A stretch of 64,000 nucleotides of DNA from Cryptomeria japonica (Eukaryota > Streptophyta > Pinopsida > Cupressales > Cupressaceae). The notes beneath the pieces were generated by a model, which had not been told where the DNA came from, did not search any database, and saw only the letters and a program-made list of their open reading frames with translations. Shown in pieces: positions 46,543 through 57,950 of this stretch. Location of the stretch: NCBI RefSeq assembly GCF_030272615.1, contig NC_081413.1, forward strand, positions 552,385,136 to 552,449,135. Direction: 5' to 3'. Made by a program: the position numbers and the translations under genes. How positions within the stretch are numbered: the stretch's first letter is position 1; every line of letters begins with the position of its first letter.

Positions 46543-47617
46543 TTTGGACTTTCTAGAGAAGTCTAGAGACCAGAACAAGCTCGAATTCCAATCAAGGTTC
46601 ATCCAAACAACATATCTTTACTATTATGAGAACTTGTCTAGTCCCTGCTCGTACGTACTTTATCTAACTAGCCTGATACCAACCTACCAAAGCGCATGAA
46701 AAAATAGAGGTCTCTGGTTTGTCCTTCCACTAAGGTATGGCCTACCTCTACCTAAAATGAAGCTCCCATGCTCGATCCACATTCACCGACATAAAGGGCA
46801 TTCCTTATACTAAAATAGCTTGTTCCACCAAATGGAAGAGATAGGGAAATTAAGACCATGCTAAGGAGATTCATCATACCAAGTGAGGTGTTAGGAAACT
46901 ATTTACCATTTTTTATGCATTTTCCACATTTTTGAGGTGATGATCCATATTCTGGATTAGGCGTTTGAATAATGGAATAATCAGAGCTCCACATGTGTGT
47001 TTGATAGTCATTTGAAGGATCATTGTCACCTAGGTTGTTACTTTTCTCAAATCTGGCCTATGAGCCCTTGTAAGCCTAAAATGACATAAATTTGCATTAT
47101 GATGTAAAATGACTTGTAAAGCCTAATTAGGCATTTAGGCATGTCAATTTAATGTTAGGAAGTTATACTAGGAGATTCAGTATAATTAAAAATGCATAAA
47201 AGGCAAAAATACACATTTGAGAAAAAGTTGTCATTATTGCTTGACAACTTTTTGCAACTTTTTGAGAAACTTTGCATTTTTTTAGCAAATCGGTGGTTAG
47301 GCAACAGATGAAGAGTTGGTTATGACCAAAATGGCATATAAAATTCTTTGAGAATGATTCTACATGGGTAGGATTATTTGTGAGCAAGTTTGAATAGATT
47401 TTAAAGACAATTTCCAAATTTTACCTTGTAATTTTGTCATTTTTGTAGCCGCAGTCTGTACCAAATGAATTGACCTTGCTACTATTCTTTCATAGTGGTT
47501 TAGTGTATGTTATTTTATTGCTCAAGAGGTGTTTGTAATTTCTTTTGGTGCAAGTTTGAGGTGTGTTTACAAATTTGTATTGCTCTTAGCCCGAGCAAGG
47601 GTTCATGAGGAGTTTGA
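46543..47617. other. No gene recognised
   Basis: AT-rich to mixed sequence. The open frame at 47163-47417 (minus) has no recognisable motif. Confidence 0.45.
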
Positions 47618-47731
47618 CTAACACGTGTGTTAGTCGCGCATTTTAAACTGTCAATTTTGCAATAAATGGCTAGGATTGACTAACATGTCACTATCATGCT
47701 ATACGAAAGGTCTATTTTGGAGCCAGAATAG
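47618..47731 (+). repeat. Short TIR-motif element, type I core (left end missing)
   Basis: GACTAACACGTGTGTTAGTC, GCGCATTTTAAACTGTCAATTTTGCAATAA, GATTGACTAAC and TACGAAAGGTC are followed by TTTTGGAGCCAGAATAG (47715-47731). The block order is the same as in 29701-29850. Confidence 0.75.
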
Positions 47732-47794
47732 CCACGGCCCCATGCATGAGCAACAATCTGTCCATGAATTATGAATTTTAGGTTTAATAATTTC

Positions 47795-48430
47795 GAGAAC
47801 ATTTGATAAAAAACCTTCATGTCTTATTGTCTCTAAGGAAAATTTGTTTGTCTGTTACCTTTTCCTCCACTTATCTGGAAGGGTCTTTATGTCGTTGAAA
47901 AGGGGCCATTTGAGTTTTAAGTCTAGGCGGGTTTTGTCTTTTAAGTTGGATCGCTTTAATTTTCCTAAGTCTAAGAATGGATCTCTAACGTATGCATCGG
48001 GTTCTTAAAAGTCGGGCGGGTTTGTTTTGATCCAACGATGGTCATGATACCATAATGGGAAGTTTCATGTTGAAAACCCGTCATGACTCAGCGACAAGCT
48101 GCTCGTGGCAGGGCTGGTCAGAGATCCAACACTGGCAGTTAAGCACTGGCGGTTAAGTGATGAAGGGATCTTAAATTTTGAGCGGTAAGGATTTGATCTG
48201 ATGGTTGTCGCTAGACTGCAATGAAGAGTTGCGAGTCCTTTTACTCTTCATGGATCAGCAACTGAATGGTGGGCCCAGAAAGTGTGGAGAAAAAAGCTCT
48301 TTAAATTATGGTCAGATCCAAGAAAAATCAACGGTGGTCATGAGACCTCGATGGGAAGATGCAAGTCCTTTTACCTATCGCGACTCAGCGACCAACAGGG
48401 TCATCAGAGAATGTCATCCCATGCTACTCC
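47795..48430 (+). repeat. Non-coding repeat, inverted partner of 44200-45010
   Basis: Same blocks in the same order as the reverse complement of 44200-45010, for example GGAAGGGTC, GTATGCATCGGGTTCTTA, AATGGGAAG and GAATGGTGGGCCC. Three subrepeats of the type GATCNNANGGTNGTC...CAATGAAGA. No copy of the coiled-coil family follows it, so it may be a solo LTR or an orphan promoter region. Confidence 0.55.
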
Positions 48431-48999
48431 GATACCCGATGGGCTAGATGATAAAGGCGGTATCATCAGCATAACTTACTCCAATGAGGCAATACCGAAA
48501 GGTAGAAATACAAAGTCATTAGGATAACTCAAATTATCGGTGAGAGGAGTTTTGGGTTACGTCGATACCCGATGAGGGAGACAAAGCCGAGCACATAAGA
48601 GGAAGATAAGGTTATCGGTTTTTTTCTACCATATATATTGAAATCCTCCAATTTCTTACCGAGCCAGAATAGAAACTCAATTATGATACAAGAATTTAAT
48701 TTTATTTGTAGTCATATATATTCAAATGCTTGAGTTTGATGTTATAGAATAATTTTATGCACACAATCAAAAACATTTGTTTTTTCACCATATATAATGA
48801 AATGTTAACAACAATTTCAAAACAGGGAAGATAAGAGTATCGGTTGGTCTCAACAATTTTTATTTTTGTCCGGTAAAGCTATATTTTATATTAATTCTGA
48901 AAAATGTTTACATTCTAAAAGATAAAACTCCACGGCTAGCCGACTAAACCATCGAAGCCAGTATACATAACGGTTCATACATAACACATTCAAAAACAT
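48431..48999. other. No gene recognised; one TIR motif copy
   Basis: Words of the ACCCGATGGG, TTATCGGT type continue to about 48620. GAGCCAGAATAGA is at 48661-48673. A near-duplicate CACCATATATAATGAAAT / TACCATATATATTGAAAT lies on either side of it. Confidence 0.4.
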
Positions 49000-49609
49000 T
49001 TTTAAAAAAAACACAGTCCTTGCTTCAAAAAAGTTTGTATGTGCCATCTCGCTACTCCACATGAATAGTGACTGTGCAATCTTCCACATCCAACACTTCC
49101 ATGTTCCTAACTTGGTTCATTTATGTCTCCGTACTGGAGCCTTCATTGAAGTGCAACACACGAGCCTTCTTAGTTGTTCCTCTTCCATGAGGTTGACCCC
49201 ATCATTTTGTGTGTGCAGGAACCATTCATTGCACAAGTGCTCTATATTCTGACCAAGGTCCCCATTTTGACATCTCCACACATGCTTCCTAGACATTGAC
49301 CGTCTCAAGGTATTGCACAATACCATACATACCAGCATTTTCTACAGTTCTTGTGGCCTCTTTATCGAATGTGGCACTCTAGAGCAAGAACGGTCGCAAG
49401 GGATGAGTGAATTCACTCACGTGAATCCACGCTTCATCCACACTTTCAAATTCATCCATGTCTCATGCCAAACCTAATAAATCTTCCATTCCACGTAGCC
49501 ATTCCTTCTTCCCACACTTGTTCATGATTTCTCTGAGTTTTAGAACAGGTCGTAGCTCCAGACACCATGCCATAAACAGAGACACTATGTTCGCATTCGT
49601 TTTGTTCTT

Positions 49610-49614
49610 CCATC
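49610..49614. repeat. Target-site duplication CCATC, left
   Basis: Matches 56882-56886 directly outside the 3' LTR. Confidence 0.95.
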
Positions 49615-51054
49615 TGTTGGATATTGTTGGTATATGATGAACCGGTATGCAAATTATAATGTATGTTGTCATTAATGTCAATAAGTACAAGTAAACTAGT
49701 ATGTAGATTAAAAGAAGTTGGTGAACCGGTATGAAGAGGTATGAAGAAATGCAGTGAACCGATGTCGAGGTTTCACTAGTGTGACTACTGGTTGGTAGTC
49801 TCAGCTCTAGGGTTATCAGTTTGGCAATCCAGCTTGTACATTGAAACTGATGATATTCTATGACGAGTTAGCTAAGAGATAAGGATGAGATAGAGGTGCC
49901 ACGTCACCTTTGTGCACGTGAAGGATTTCCTTGAGAATCTTGCATGAGAATATTGACTGCATTAAAAGTCTACCTCATGAATGAACATTCTTCTTGGCGG
50001 TATGAGAAGAAAGCGTGATGAGTTACTGATTACCATGTGTGGTAAAGAATGAACAATGCAGATTGTCTTGTGATCTGTTTGAAATTGTATTACTCTATGT
50101 AATATGTTTGGACGGACAGGATTGGACTGGGTGTATTGTAAACCTAAGATGCTTAGGGTTTAGGGTTTATACTACTGATCTAACTGTTGTCTATAAGGTC
50201 GATGATGTTTGTTATTGTAAGTTGTTGGCAAATGTTGTGTGTGTATCTGAGTGATGAGATACTTGCCAGACTAATAAAAGAAAACTGCAGAGTGTGATTG
50301 CAGAGTAGAGGAACTGAAAAGGATTTGCCTTAGGATGTAGTGTTGTTATCATATCAGAGTATTTACCTGTTGTCTTCTAACCATTTCAACAGTTGGAAAA
50401 TCCCTTTACCAAGTAAATTTAACAAGCTTATTATAAATCCTTTAACCGAGTGACTCAAGATAATTGAGTTCTTCAAATCCTCTAGCAGGGTAACCTTTAA
50501 TAGGGTTTAAGCCTTTAACAGGGTATATAACCATTCCTTAACTGGGTGATCTTTAACAGGATCAGTTCGTAGCAGAACCATATTATAAAGTCTTTAACCA
50601 GACTAGGCTCCTAAAAGAACGAGCTTCAAAAGAGTTCAAAAACAAGCTTGTGGGTATTCATCTCCACCATGGTTTTTCTCATTTGGGTTTCCACGTGAAA
50701 AATCTGTGTGTCATGAGTTGTGCATTTTTCATGTGAAGATTATGTATTCTTTGTTTGAGTGATTATGCATGCAGAGTTAATAGGTTATGGTATTAATGGT
50801 ATACCACATGCATATATCTATGGGTGAAGTTGTTATCAAGTATTGAATGTATTTGAAGTGTTGAGACTTATTAGTCTATGGTGTCTAAAGTCTTACTGTG
50901 ATTAACTGGTATTGCCATGGTTAAGTTCAGTAATGATGACAACCAGTTGGTATTGCTTTAACTTGATAAGTTGTTGAGAAAGTTTTTGTCTATACTGATT
51001 CGCCCCCCCCTCTTAGTACCGGTTAGGGTATCTTTTGTTCATCATTATTCATCA
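49615..51054 (+). repeat. 5' LTR of Copia element
   Basis: Begins TGTTGGATATTG and ends ATTATTCATCA. In the second half, words of the type CCTTTAACNGGGT recur several times. It has 18 bases (TTTAAGCCTTTAACAGGG) that the 3' LTR lacks, which accounts for the length difference. Confidence 0.97.
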
Positions 51055-51056
51055 AT

Positions 51057-51068
51057 TGGTATCAGAGC
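51057..51068 (+). promoter_or_regulatory. Primer-binding site for initiator tRNA-Met
   Basis: TGGTATCAGAGC is the standard plant Copia primer-binding site. It lies two bases after the end of the 5' LTR. Confidence 0.95.
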
Positions 51069-51125
51069 AACTCCAGGTCCTCGGTGATATTAGCTTAACC
51101 GCTTGAGGTAAAATATCTTGCCTTA

Positions 51126-54100
51126 ATGATGAAGAGGGAAGGTCCTAAGTTCAATAGAGATAACTTCAAGATATGGAAGGACAAAATGAAGATTTACATC
51201 AAGAGTATGGGTGATCAACACTGGAGCTATGTTGAGAATGCCTATGTGATTCCCACTGACACTCTGACTGATGATCAGAAGAGAGAGATTCAGGAAAATG
51301 GGCAAGTCATGGAAGCCCTTATTAGTAGCTTGTTAGATATTGAGTTTATTGATGTACAAGGAAAGGACACGCCTAAGGATGTATGAGATGCACTGGAAAT
51401 CATTTATGGTGGTGATGAAAATGTAAAGAAAGCTAAGGAAGAAAGCCTTAGAGGAAAATTTGAGGACATGAGGATGGTTGAAGGTGAGACCATTCAGCAA
51501 TATCGCATTAGGATTAAGACTGTGGTTGGAGATATCAAAAGCGTTGGTGGAACGTTTGATGATGCCACCGTTGTTAGTAAAGTCTTGAGATCATTGTTAC
51601 CAATCTATGCAATCAGAGTTGTTGATATCCAGGAACTAAGGTCTATTGATAAAACCAAGGTTTCCTTAGACTCTATCATTGCAAAGTTAACTGCATATGA
51701 GTTGAATAGCTATGATGACAGTGTCCAGAAGAATGAGTCAGCCTTTAGAGCATCTGCTACACCATCCAGAAAATGAAAAGAAACTAGTGCCAGTTATGAA
51801 TCCAGACAATGCAGAGATATGGATGATAAAGAAATTCTGATGGAGTTTGAAGCTCTTCTTGCTAGAAGACTTCCGAAAGGAACTGGAAAATATAGAGGTA
51901 AGCTTCCTTTAAAATGTTTTTCCTGCAACAAGATAAGACATATAGCTATTAATTGTCCTAACAATGACAATAAGGATAAACCAAAGAGGTTTAGAAAGTA
52001 TAAAGGAGGAAATAGAAGAAATTGTCTCGTTGCTATTGATGAAGGTGTCACTAATGAAGAATCGGAGGATGAAGAGAGTGAAGATATAGTGTTTGTAGTT
52101 GTAAAGGAAGAAGTGTCAGATAAGAAAGCACTTGTCTCTCACATTGACAACTCTAATGAGTGGATAATTGATAGTGGTTGTTCTCACCACATGACTGGTG
52201 ACCAGAGAAAGTTTTTGTCTCTGGAGGAATATGATGGAGGTGTTGCCAGATTTGGCAATGATGCACCATGCTTGGTGAAAGGTAAATGATCCATTTCATT
52301 GAATGGAAAGAGCAATGCATATGATGTCTACTGGGTAGAAGGTCTTAAGCATAACCTATTGAGTGTTGCTCAGCTAAATGACAAAGGACTCATTCTGGAG
52401 TTCAAAGGTGGAGTCTGCAGTATAATTGGAAAGAATGGTGAACTTATTGCCACTGGTAAGCAGACCAAAGGTAACCTATTTCAGTTGAATGCCAAGATAA
52501 ATCGGTGTCTAATGGATAAGTTTGATGATAGTTGGATATGGCATAGGAGACTCTAAGATATGAACTTTGACAATATTGTTAAAGCTAGTAAGATCAAGGC
52601 AGTGAGAGGATTACCTTTGCTGAACAAACCGGAGAATTCTTTGTCTAGAGAATGTCAACTTGGGAAGATGTCTTCCTCAACTTCTAAAGGTAAGTCTTTT
52701 TCAGTAGAAAACTTACTTGAGCTTGTGCATACTGATTTGTGTGGTCCTATGAAAACTAGAAGTATTCAGGGAGATAGGTATTTTATGATTCTTACTGATG
52801 ACTGCTCAAGAATGATGTGGGTCACATTCTTGAAAGACAAGTCTGAAGCATTTGGAAAGTTCAAAGCCTTCAGAGCATTAGTAGAGAAGGAAAGTGGCCA
52901 AAGGATAAAGTGTCTAAGAACTTATCAAGGAGGAGAATTCACTTCTAATGAATTCAACAAGTACTATGAAGAAAGTGATATCAAGAGGTAGTTGTCTACC
53001 CCAAGGACACCACAATAAAATGGCATAGCAAAAAGAAATAACAGGACTGTAGTTGAAGTGGCTAGAACAATGTTGATCCAAGGAAAGGTTGCTCACATTT
53101 TTTGGAGAGAAGCGGTGAGCACTGCAGTCTATAATATGAACTAGGTACTCATCAAGAAAGATAGAGTTAAAACCCCTTATGAGTATTGGATGAGGAAAAC
53201 TCCCACTATGAGTTACTTTAAAATGTTTAGTAGTAAGTGCTATATCAAGAGAAGTGAGCATTTGAGCAAATTTGATGCTAAAAGTGATGAAAGAATATTT
53301 CTGGGATATTCCACTAAGAGCAAAGTTCTCAAGTGCTATAACAATAGAACACAGAAAATTGTTGAGAGTATCAATGTCAAGGTTGATGAATCCCCTGAGG
53401 AACCTGAGGAAACCTGCAGTGAAGAAGTGGAAGATGAACCAGGTATAGCCTTCTGGGAACCGGTTAAGAAAGAAACTAGTAAAGATCTCAGTGTTCCTGT
53501 ACTAGTAGAAGCTGCAGTAGGAGAAGAAGAAGAGGTAAGTAAAGGAGGAGAAGAAAAGCTATCAAATCAAGCTAGAGTCATTCCTAGATATGTGAAGCCA
53601 CATCATGATCCGAAGCAAATCATAGGAGATAAATGCAGGGATACTCACAAGAAGAAAAGTGAAGGAGAACTCTTGCATGATTTCTAAATTTGAACCCGAC
53701 TTCTAGAGAAGCACTTACAAATGAAGATTGGATTAAAGCAATGGAAGAGGAGCTAGACCAGATAGAAAAGAATGCAACATGGTCTCTGGCACCCAGACCA
53801 GAACACAAAAATGTCATAGGTACCAAATGGGTCTTCAGGAATAAGCTAAATGAAGAAGGCATAGTTGTAAGGAACAAGGCAAGACTTGTATGCAAAGGAT
53901 ATGCTCAGGAGGAGGGAGAAGACTATGGAGAAACCTTTTCTCCTGTGGCTAGACTAGAAGGTGTCTAAATGCTACTTGCATTTGTAGCATTTAAGGGATT
54001 TAAGGTTTATCAGATGGATGTGAAGTCTGTGTTTTTTAATGGAATCCTAAAAGAGGAAGTGTATATTGAGCAACCGGAAGGGTTTGCCTTATCAGAAGAT

Positions 54101-55225
54101 AGTGACATGGTATGTAGATTACACAAAGCCCTATATGGATTGAAACAAGCACCTAAGGCATGGTATGAAAGGTTACACTATCATCTTGTGAAGATTGGAT
54201 TTCAGAGAATAAGTGAGGATAGCAACATCTACTTAAAATCTGAAGGTGATCAGATTCTGATCTATGAAGTATTTGTAGATGACATAATCTTTGGAGGAGA
54301 TGATAAAATGAGTCATGTATTTGCAAATGAAATGAAGAAAGAGTTTGAGATGTCTCTGATTGGAGAGATAAAGTTCTACATTGGTTTACAGATTCAACAA
54401 ATGAAAGAGGGTATCTTTATTACCCAGTCCAAGTATGTCAAAGAGGTATTGAAGACCTTTGGCATAGAGGAAAGCAAACCGGTTGGTACACCGATGGTGA
54501 CTGGCTATAAATTGACTAAGGAAGATGACTCAGCAGTGGTAAATGAAAAGGAGTACCGGTCAATGATCGGTAAATTGCACTATGTTGTGCACAGCAGACC
54601 AGATATTGCTCATGCAGTAGGCATTGTAGCTTGTTTTCAGAAAAGTCCAAGAGAATCCCACTTGGTAGCTGTCAAAAGGATTCTTAGATATCTGAAAGGA
54701 ACAGTTGACTATGGATTGTGGTATCTATGTAATGGTGACTATAACCTCAAAGTATATATCTATGCTGATTGGGCAGGTAATGTGGACGACCGGAAGAGCA
54801 CAACGGGTGGAGCTTTCTTTCTTGGTGGAAGACTAGTCTCATGGACGAGTAAGAAGCAAAACTGTACTTCCCAATCTACAACTGAAGCAGAATATGTGGT
54901 AGCATTTATGAACTGCACTCAAGCAAACTGGATGAAACATGTATTGGAAGGTTTCAAAGTACCTATATCTGAACTGGTGAATATATTTTGTGACAACACA
55001 AGTGCAATAAATATTTCCAAGAATCCAGTATTGCATGCTAGAACTAAGCACATTGAGCTTAAATATCACTTCTTCAGAGAGAAAGTTTAGAATAAGGAGG
55101 TTGTACTTCAACATGTTTCCAGTAAGGAGCAACTAGCAGATATATTCACTAAGCCCTTACCAAAGACTACATTTACCTATTTGAGAGGTGAATTAGGGGT
55201 TCTGCCCCTTCATGAAGTCAACTAA
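51126..55225 (+). pseudogene. Copia gag-pol polyprotein (broken)
   Basis: Gag runs from ATG 51126 and includes NFKIWKDKMKIYIKSMGDQHW and a knuckle, CFSCNKIRHIAINC, with the Gly changed (about 51920). Protease shows WIIDSGCSHHMTGD (about 52160). Integrase begins with a damaged HHCC finger: a stop replaces part of WHRRLGH near 52555, and the first Cys reads Ser in SRECQLG. It has LVHTDLCGPM, but the second acidic position reads Tyr (LRTYQGGEF). RT has [35 protein letters not shown] and FVDDIIFGG. RNase H has [20 protein letters not shown] and STTEAEYV. The frame ends at TAA 55223-55225. In-frame stops occur near 51385, 51775, 52287, 52555, 52989 and 53966, with frame changes near 53685. Confidence 0.95.
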
Positions 55226-55443
55226 AGTTGTGTGCTCCGCATCAGTCAGCTACTACAATGACAAATCTTTCAGGATTGATGTGTTGAAGGATGCTACTCC
55301 ATAGGGGGAGCAACATAGTGGAGTATGGAAGTTTGTGCCTCCACTTTGACATTGTTGTCAAAGGGGGAGAAGATATCTGATGATGAAGATACATTGGTCT
55401 ATGATGTTTATAGTTGCAATGCTACACTGAGTATTGCCATCAA

Positions 55444-55459
55444 TGCCAAAAGGGGAGAT
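55444..55459 (+). promoter_or_regulatory. Polypurine tract of Copia element
   Basis: GCCAAAAGGGGAGAT ends directly at the start of the 3' LTR; it is the usual plus-strand primer position. Confidence 0.9.
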
Positions 55460-56881
55460 TGTTGGATATTGTTGGCATATGATGAACCAGTATGCAGATT
55501 ATAATGTATGTTGTCATTGATGTCAATAAGTACAAGTAAACCGGTATGTAGATTAAAAGAAGTTGGTGAACTGGTATGAAGAGGTATGAAGAAATGCAGT
55601 GAATCGGTGTTAGGGTTTCACTAAGTGTGACTACCAGTTGGTAGTCTCAGCTCTAGGGTTACCAATTTGGCAATCCAGCTTGTGCGATGCAACCGATGAT
55701 ATTCTGTGACAAGTTAGCTAAGAGATGAGGATGAGATCGAGGTGCCACGTCAGCTTTGTGCACGTGAAGGATTTCCTTGAGAATCTTGCATGAGAAGATC
55801 GATTGTATTAAAAGTCTACCTCGGGAATGAATATTCTTCTTGGTGGTATGAGAAGAAAGAGTCATGAGTTACTGATTCCCATGTGTGGTGAAGAATGAAT
55901 GATGCAGATTGTCTTGTGATCTATTTGAAATTGTATTACTCTATGCAATGTGCTTGGACGGTCAAGATTGGACCGCCTGTATTGTAAACCTAAGATGCTT
56001 AGGGTTTAGGGTTTATGCTACCGACCTAACTATTGTCTATAAGGTCGATGATGTTTGTTATTGTAAGTTGTTGGCAAATGTTGTGTGTGTATCCAAGTGA
56101 TGAGATACTTGCCAGACCAGTAAAAGAAAACTATAGAGTGTGATTGCAGAGTAGAGGAACTGAAAAGGATCTGCCTTAGCATGTAGTGTTGTTATCAGAT
56201 CAGAGTATTTACCTGTTGTCTTCTAACCATTTCAACAGTTGGAAAATCCTTTTACCGGGTAGCTTTAATAGGCTTATTGTAAATCCTTTAACCGAGTGAC
56301 TCAAGATCATTGAGTTCTTCAAATCCTCTAGTGGGGTAACCTTTAATAGGGTATATAGCCATTCCTTAACCGGGTGAGCTTTAACAGGATCGGTTCCTAG
56401 CAGAACCTTATTGTAAAGTCTTTAACCAAACTAGGCTGCTAACAGAGCGAGCTTCAAAAGAGTTCAAAAACAAGCTTGTGGGTATTCATCCCCACCGTGG
56501 TTTTTCCCATTTGGGTTTTTACGTAAAAAATTTGTGTGTCATGAGTTGTGCATTTTTCATGTGATGATTATGTATTCTTTGTTTGAGTGATTATGCATGT
56601 CGAGTTAATAGCTTATGCTATTACTAGTATACCACATGCATATGTTTATGGGTGAAGTTATTATCAAATATTGAATGCATTTGAAGTGTTGAGACTTATC
56701 AGTGTATGGTGTCTGAAGTCTTGTTGTGTTTAACTGATATTGCCATGGTTAAGTTCAGTGATGATGACAACCAGTTGGTATTGCTTTAACTTGATAAGTT
56801 GTTGAGAAAGTTTTTGTCTGTACTGATTCACCCCCCCTCTCAGTAACAGTTAGGGTATCTATTGTTCATCATTATTCATCA
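55460..56881 (+). repeat. 3' LTR of Copia element
   Basis: Same ends as the 5' LTR and similar throughout; 1,422 bp. It is directly preceded by the polypurine tract. Confidence 0.97.
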
Positions 56882-56886
56882 CCATC
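56882..56886. repeat. Target-site duplication CCATC, right
   Basis: Matches 49610-49614 directly outside the 5' LTR. Confidence 0.95.
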
Positions 56887-57130
56887 CACTGTCTATGTAC
56901 TCAGGTCCAAGGATCAACCTCACCACGGAAAGGAATGCGGTGTCTTCATAGATAAACAGGTTCATCAACCTATCATCGCTTATTCATCCCCAAAATGCGA
57001 CCTGTGTTTTGCTTGTCTCTAAAGAAAAGCTGGCCTCCATATTTAAAATCGAGATACCTATGATTCCAAAGTGGACATGCAAATCTGTCAGACTAACATT
57101 GACGTCTATAAATTGTTTGAATTTTTATCA

Positions 57131-57368
57131 ACCTATGCCTTAATTTTTTAGTGCTTTCTAATAACTAAATTCATCTACCACATGTTCCATGTTATTCTAG
57201 AATTTAAGAAACTGCTCCATAGTCTATGGATGTTTTTGTACACTTACATATATCCATATCAGGCTCCTCCATATCATGCTATCCTACAAAGACCTTGGAT
57301 TCATATGACGCACACAACTAATAAAAATTTTCATCGACTAACAAGGCGCGTTATGCGCTTTCGTGTAT
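57131..57368. other. Spacer, no gene recognised
   Basis: AT-rich. It may include intron or 5' sequence of the interrupted minus-strand relic. The short plus-strand frame at 57182-57370 shows no motif. Confidence 0.4.
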
Positions 57369-57505
57369 GAGCGCTCCAAAACAGTAGTATGCAATGACTA
57401 ACACGCCTATTAGTCGCTCTTTTTACACCATTGATTATGCAATCAACGAGCAATGATTGACTAACACAATGTTAACATGTTGTACAATAGGTGCTCCCAC
57501 TCCAA
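57369..57505. repeat. Diverged short TIR-motif element, type I core
   Basis: The left end reads GAGCGCTCCAAAACAG. Then come GACTAACACGCCTATTAGTC, TTTTACACCATTGATTATGCAAT, GATTGACTAACAC and TGTTGTACAATAGG. The right end is not recognisable, because the next element starts there. Confidence 0.6.
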
Positions 57506-57637
57506 AGCGGACCTTTCGTACAACGTGTTAGGATAGGTTAGTCAATCGCAACCGTTAATTGCAAAATCAACGGTGTAAAACTCTTTACTAACACGCGTGT
57601 TAGTAAATCTGCACTATTGTTTTCGAACCAGAATACA
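57494..57637. mobile_element. Short TIR-bearing element, type I core (inverted relative to 29701)
   Basis: It runs from CCCACTCCAAAGCGGACCTTTCG through CAACGTGTTAGGATAGG, TTAGTCAATCGCAACCG, TTAATTGCAAAATCAACGG, TGTAAAAC and ACTAACACGCGTGTTAGT to TTTTCGAACCAGAATACACG. Both ends are diverged copies of the TIR motif. Confidence 0.7.
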
Positions 57638-57663
57638 CGCCTCCGATGCAGACTCCGCTCCCA

Positions 57664-57711
57664 GACACGCGTGTTAGTCAATCCGTACTATCATTTTAGA
57701 GCCAGAATAGA
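57664..57711. repeat. Short TIR-motif element fragment (right end only)
   Basis: GACACGCGTGTTAGTCAATCCGTACTATCA is followed by TTTTAGAGCCAGAATAGA (57694-57711). It repeats the right end of its neighbour. Confidence 0.75.
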
Positions 57712-57806
57712 CGCGTCCAATTTTGTATTTATTTTATTTTTTAATAAATCTATTTATGTAAATATATTTTGATTGAGATAGTGTGTATTAGTTTATAAGT
57801 TATTTT

Positions 57807-57950
57807 ATGGCTCCAAAGTGGACCTTTCGTACAATGTGTTAGTGACAGGTTAGTCAATTACAACCGATAATTGCAAAATTGAAGGTGTAAAACAGGCGAC
57901 TAACATGTGTGTTAGTAAATCCTTATTGTGGTTTTGGAGCCAGAATAGAC
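57807..57950. mobile_element. Short TIR-bearing element, type I core (144 bp)
   Basis: ATGGCTCCAAAGTGGACC on the left and GTTTTGGAGCCAGAATAGAC on the right are inverted copies. Inside are TACAATGTGTTAGTGACAGG, TTAGTCAATTACAACCG, ATAATTGCAAAATTGAAGG and GACTAACATGTGTGTTAGT. Together with 29701-29850 it defines the family. Confidence 0.8.

Larger units (their letters stand above)
49615..56881 (+). mobile_element. Complete Ty1/Copia LTR retrotransposon, inactive (7,267 bp)
   Basis: Two LTRs of 1,440 and 1,422 bp, both beginning TGTTGGATATTGTTGG and ending CATCATTATTCATCA, flank a gag-protease-integrase-RT-RNase H order. A primer-binding site follows the 5' LTR and a polypurine tract precedes the 3' LTR. 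A 5-bp duplication, CCATC, lies outside both ends. The first 180 bases of the two LTRs differ at roughly one position in fifteen, so the insertion is old. Stops and frameshifts in the coding region make it inactive. Confidence 0.97.
49000..57130 (-). pseudogene. Unknown gene relic interrupted by a Ty1/Copia element
   Basis: Two pieces (57130-56887 and 49614-about 49000) flank the Copia element. When the element and one CCATC are removed, the minus-strand frame continues without a shift: LILGPEYIDSGW on one side and KNKTNANIVSLFMAWCLELR on the other. The upstream piece includes KFKQFIDVNVSLTDLHVHFG. The downstream piece includes RPVLKLREIMNKCGKKEWLR, VDEAWIHVSEFTHPL and VENAGMYGIVQYLETVNV. Several in-frame stops follow, mostly TAG or TGA where Gln, Arg or Trp codons are likely. 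I do not recognise the family. It was already a gene-like sequence before the Copia insertion. Confidence 0.6.

Noticed and set aside
52914-53261. 115-codon minus-strand frame within Copia
   Set aside because: Antisense shadow of the integrase region.
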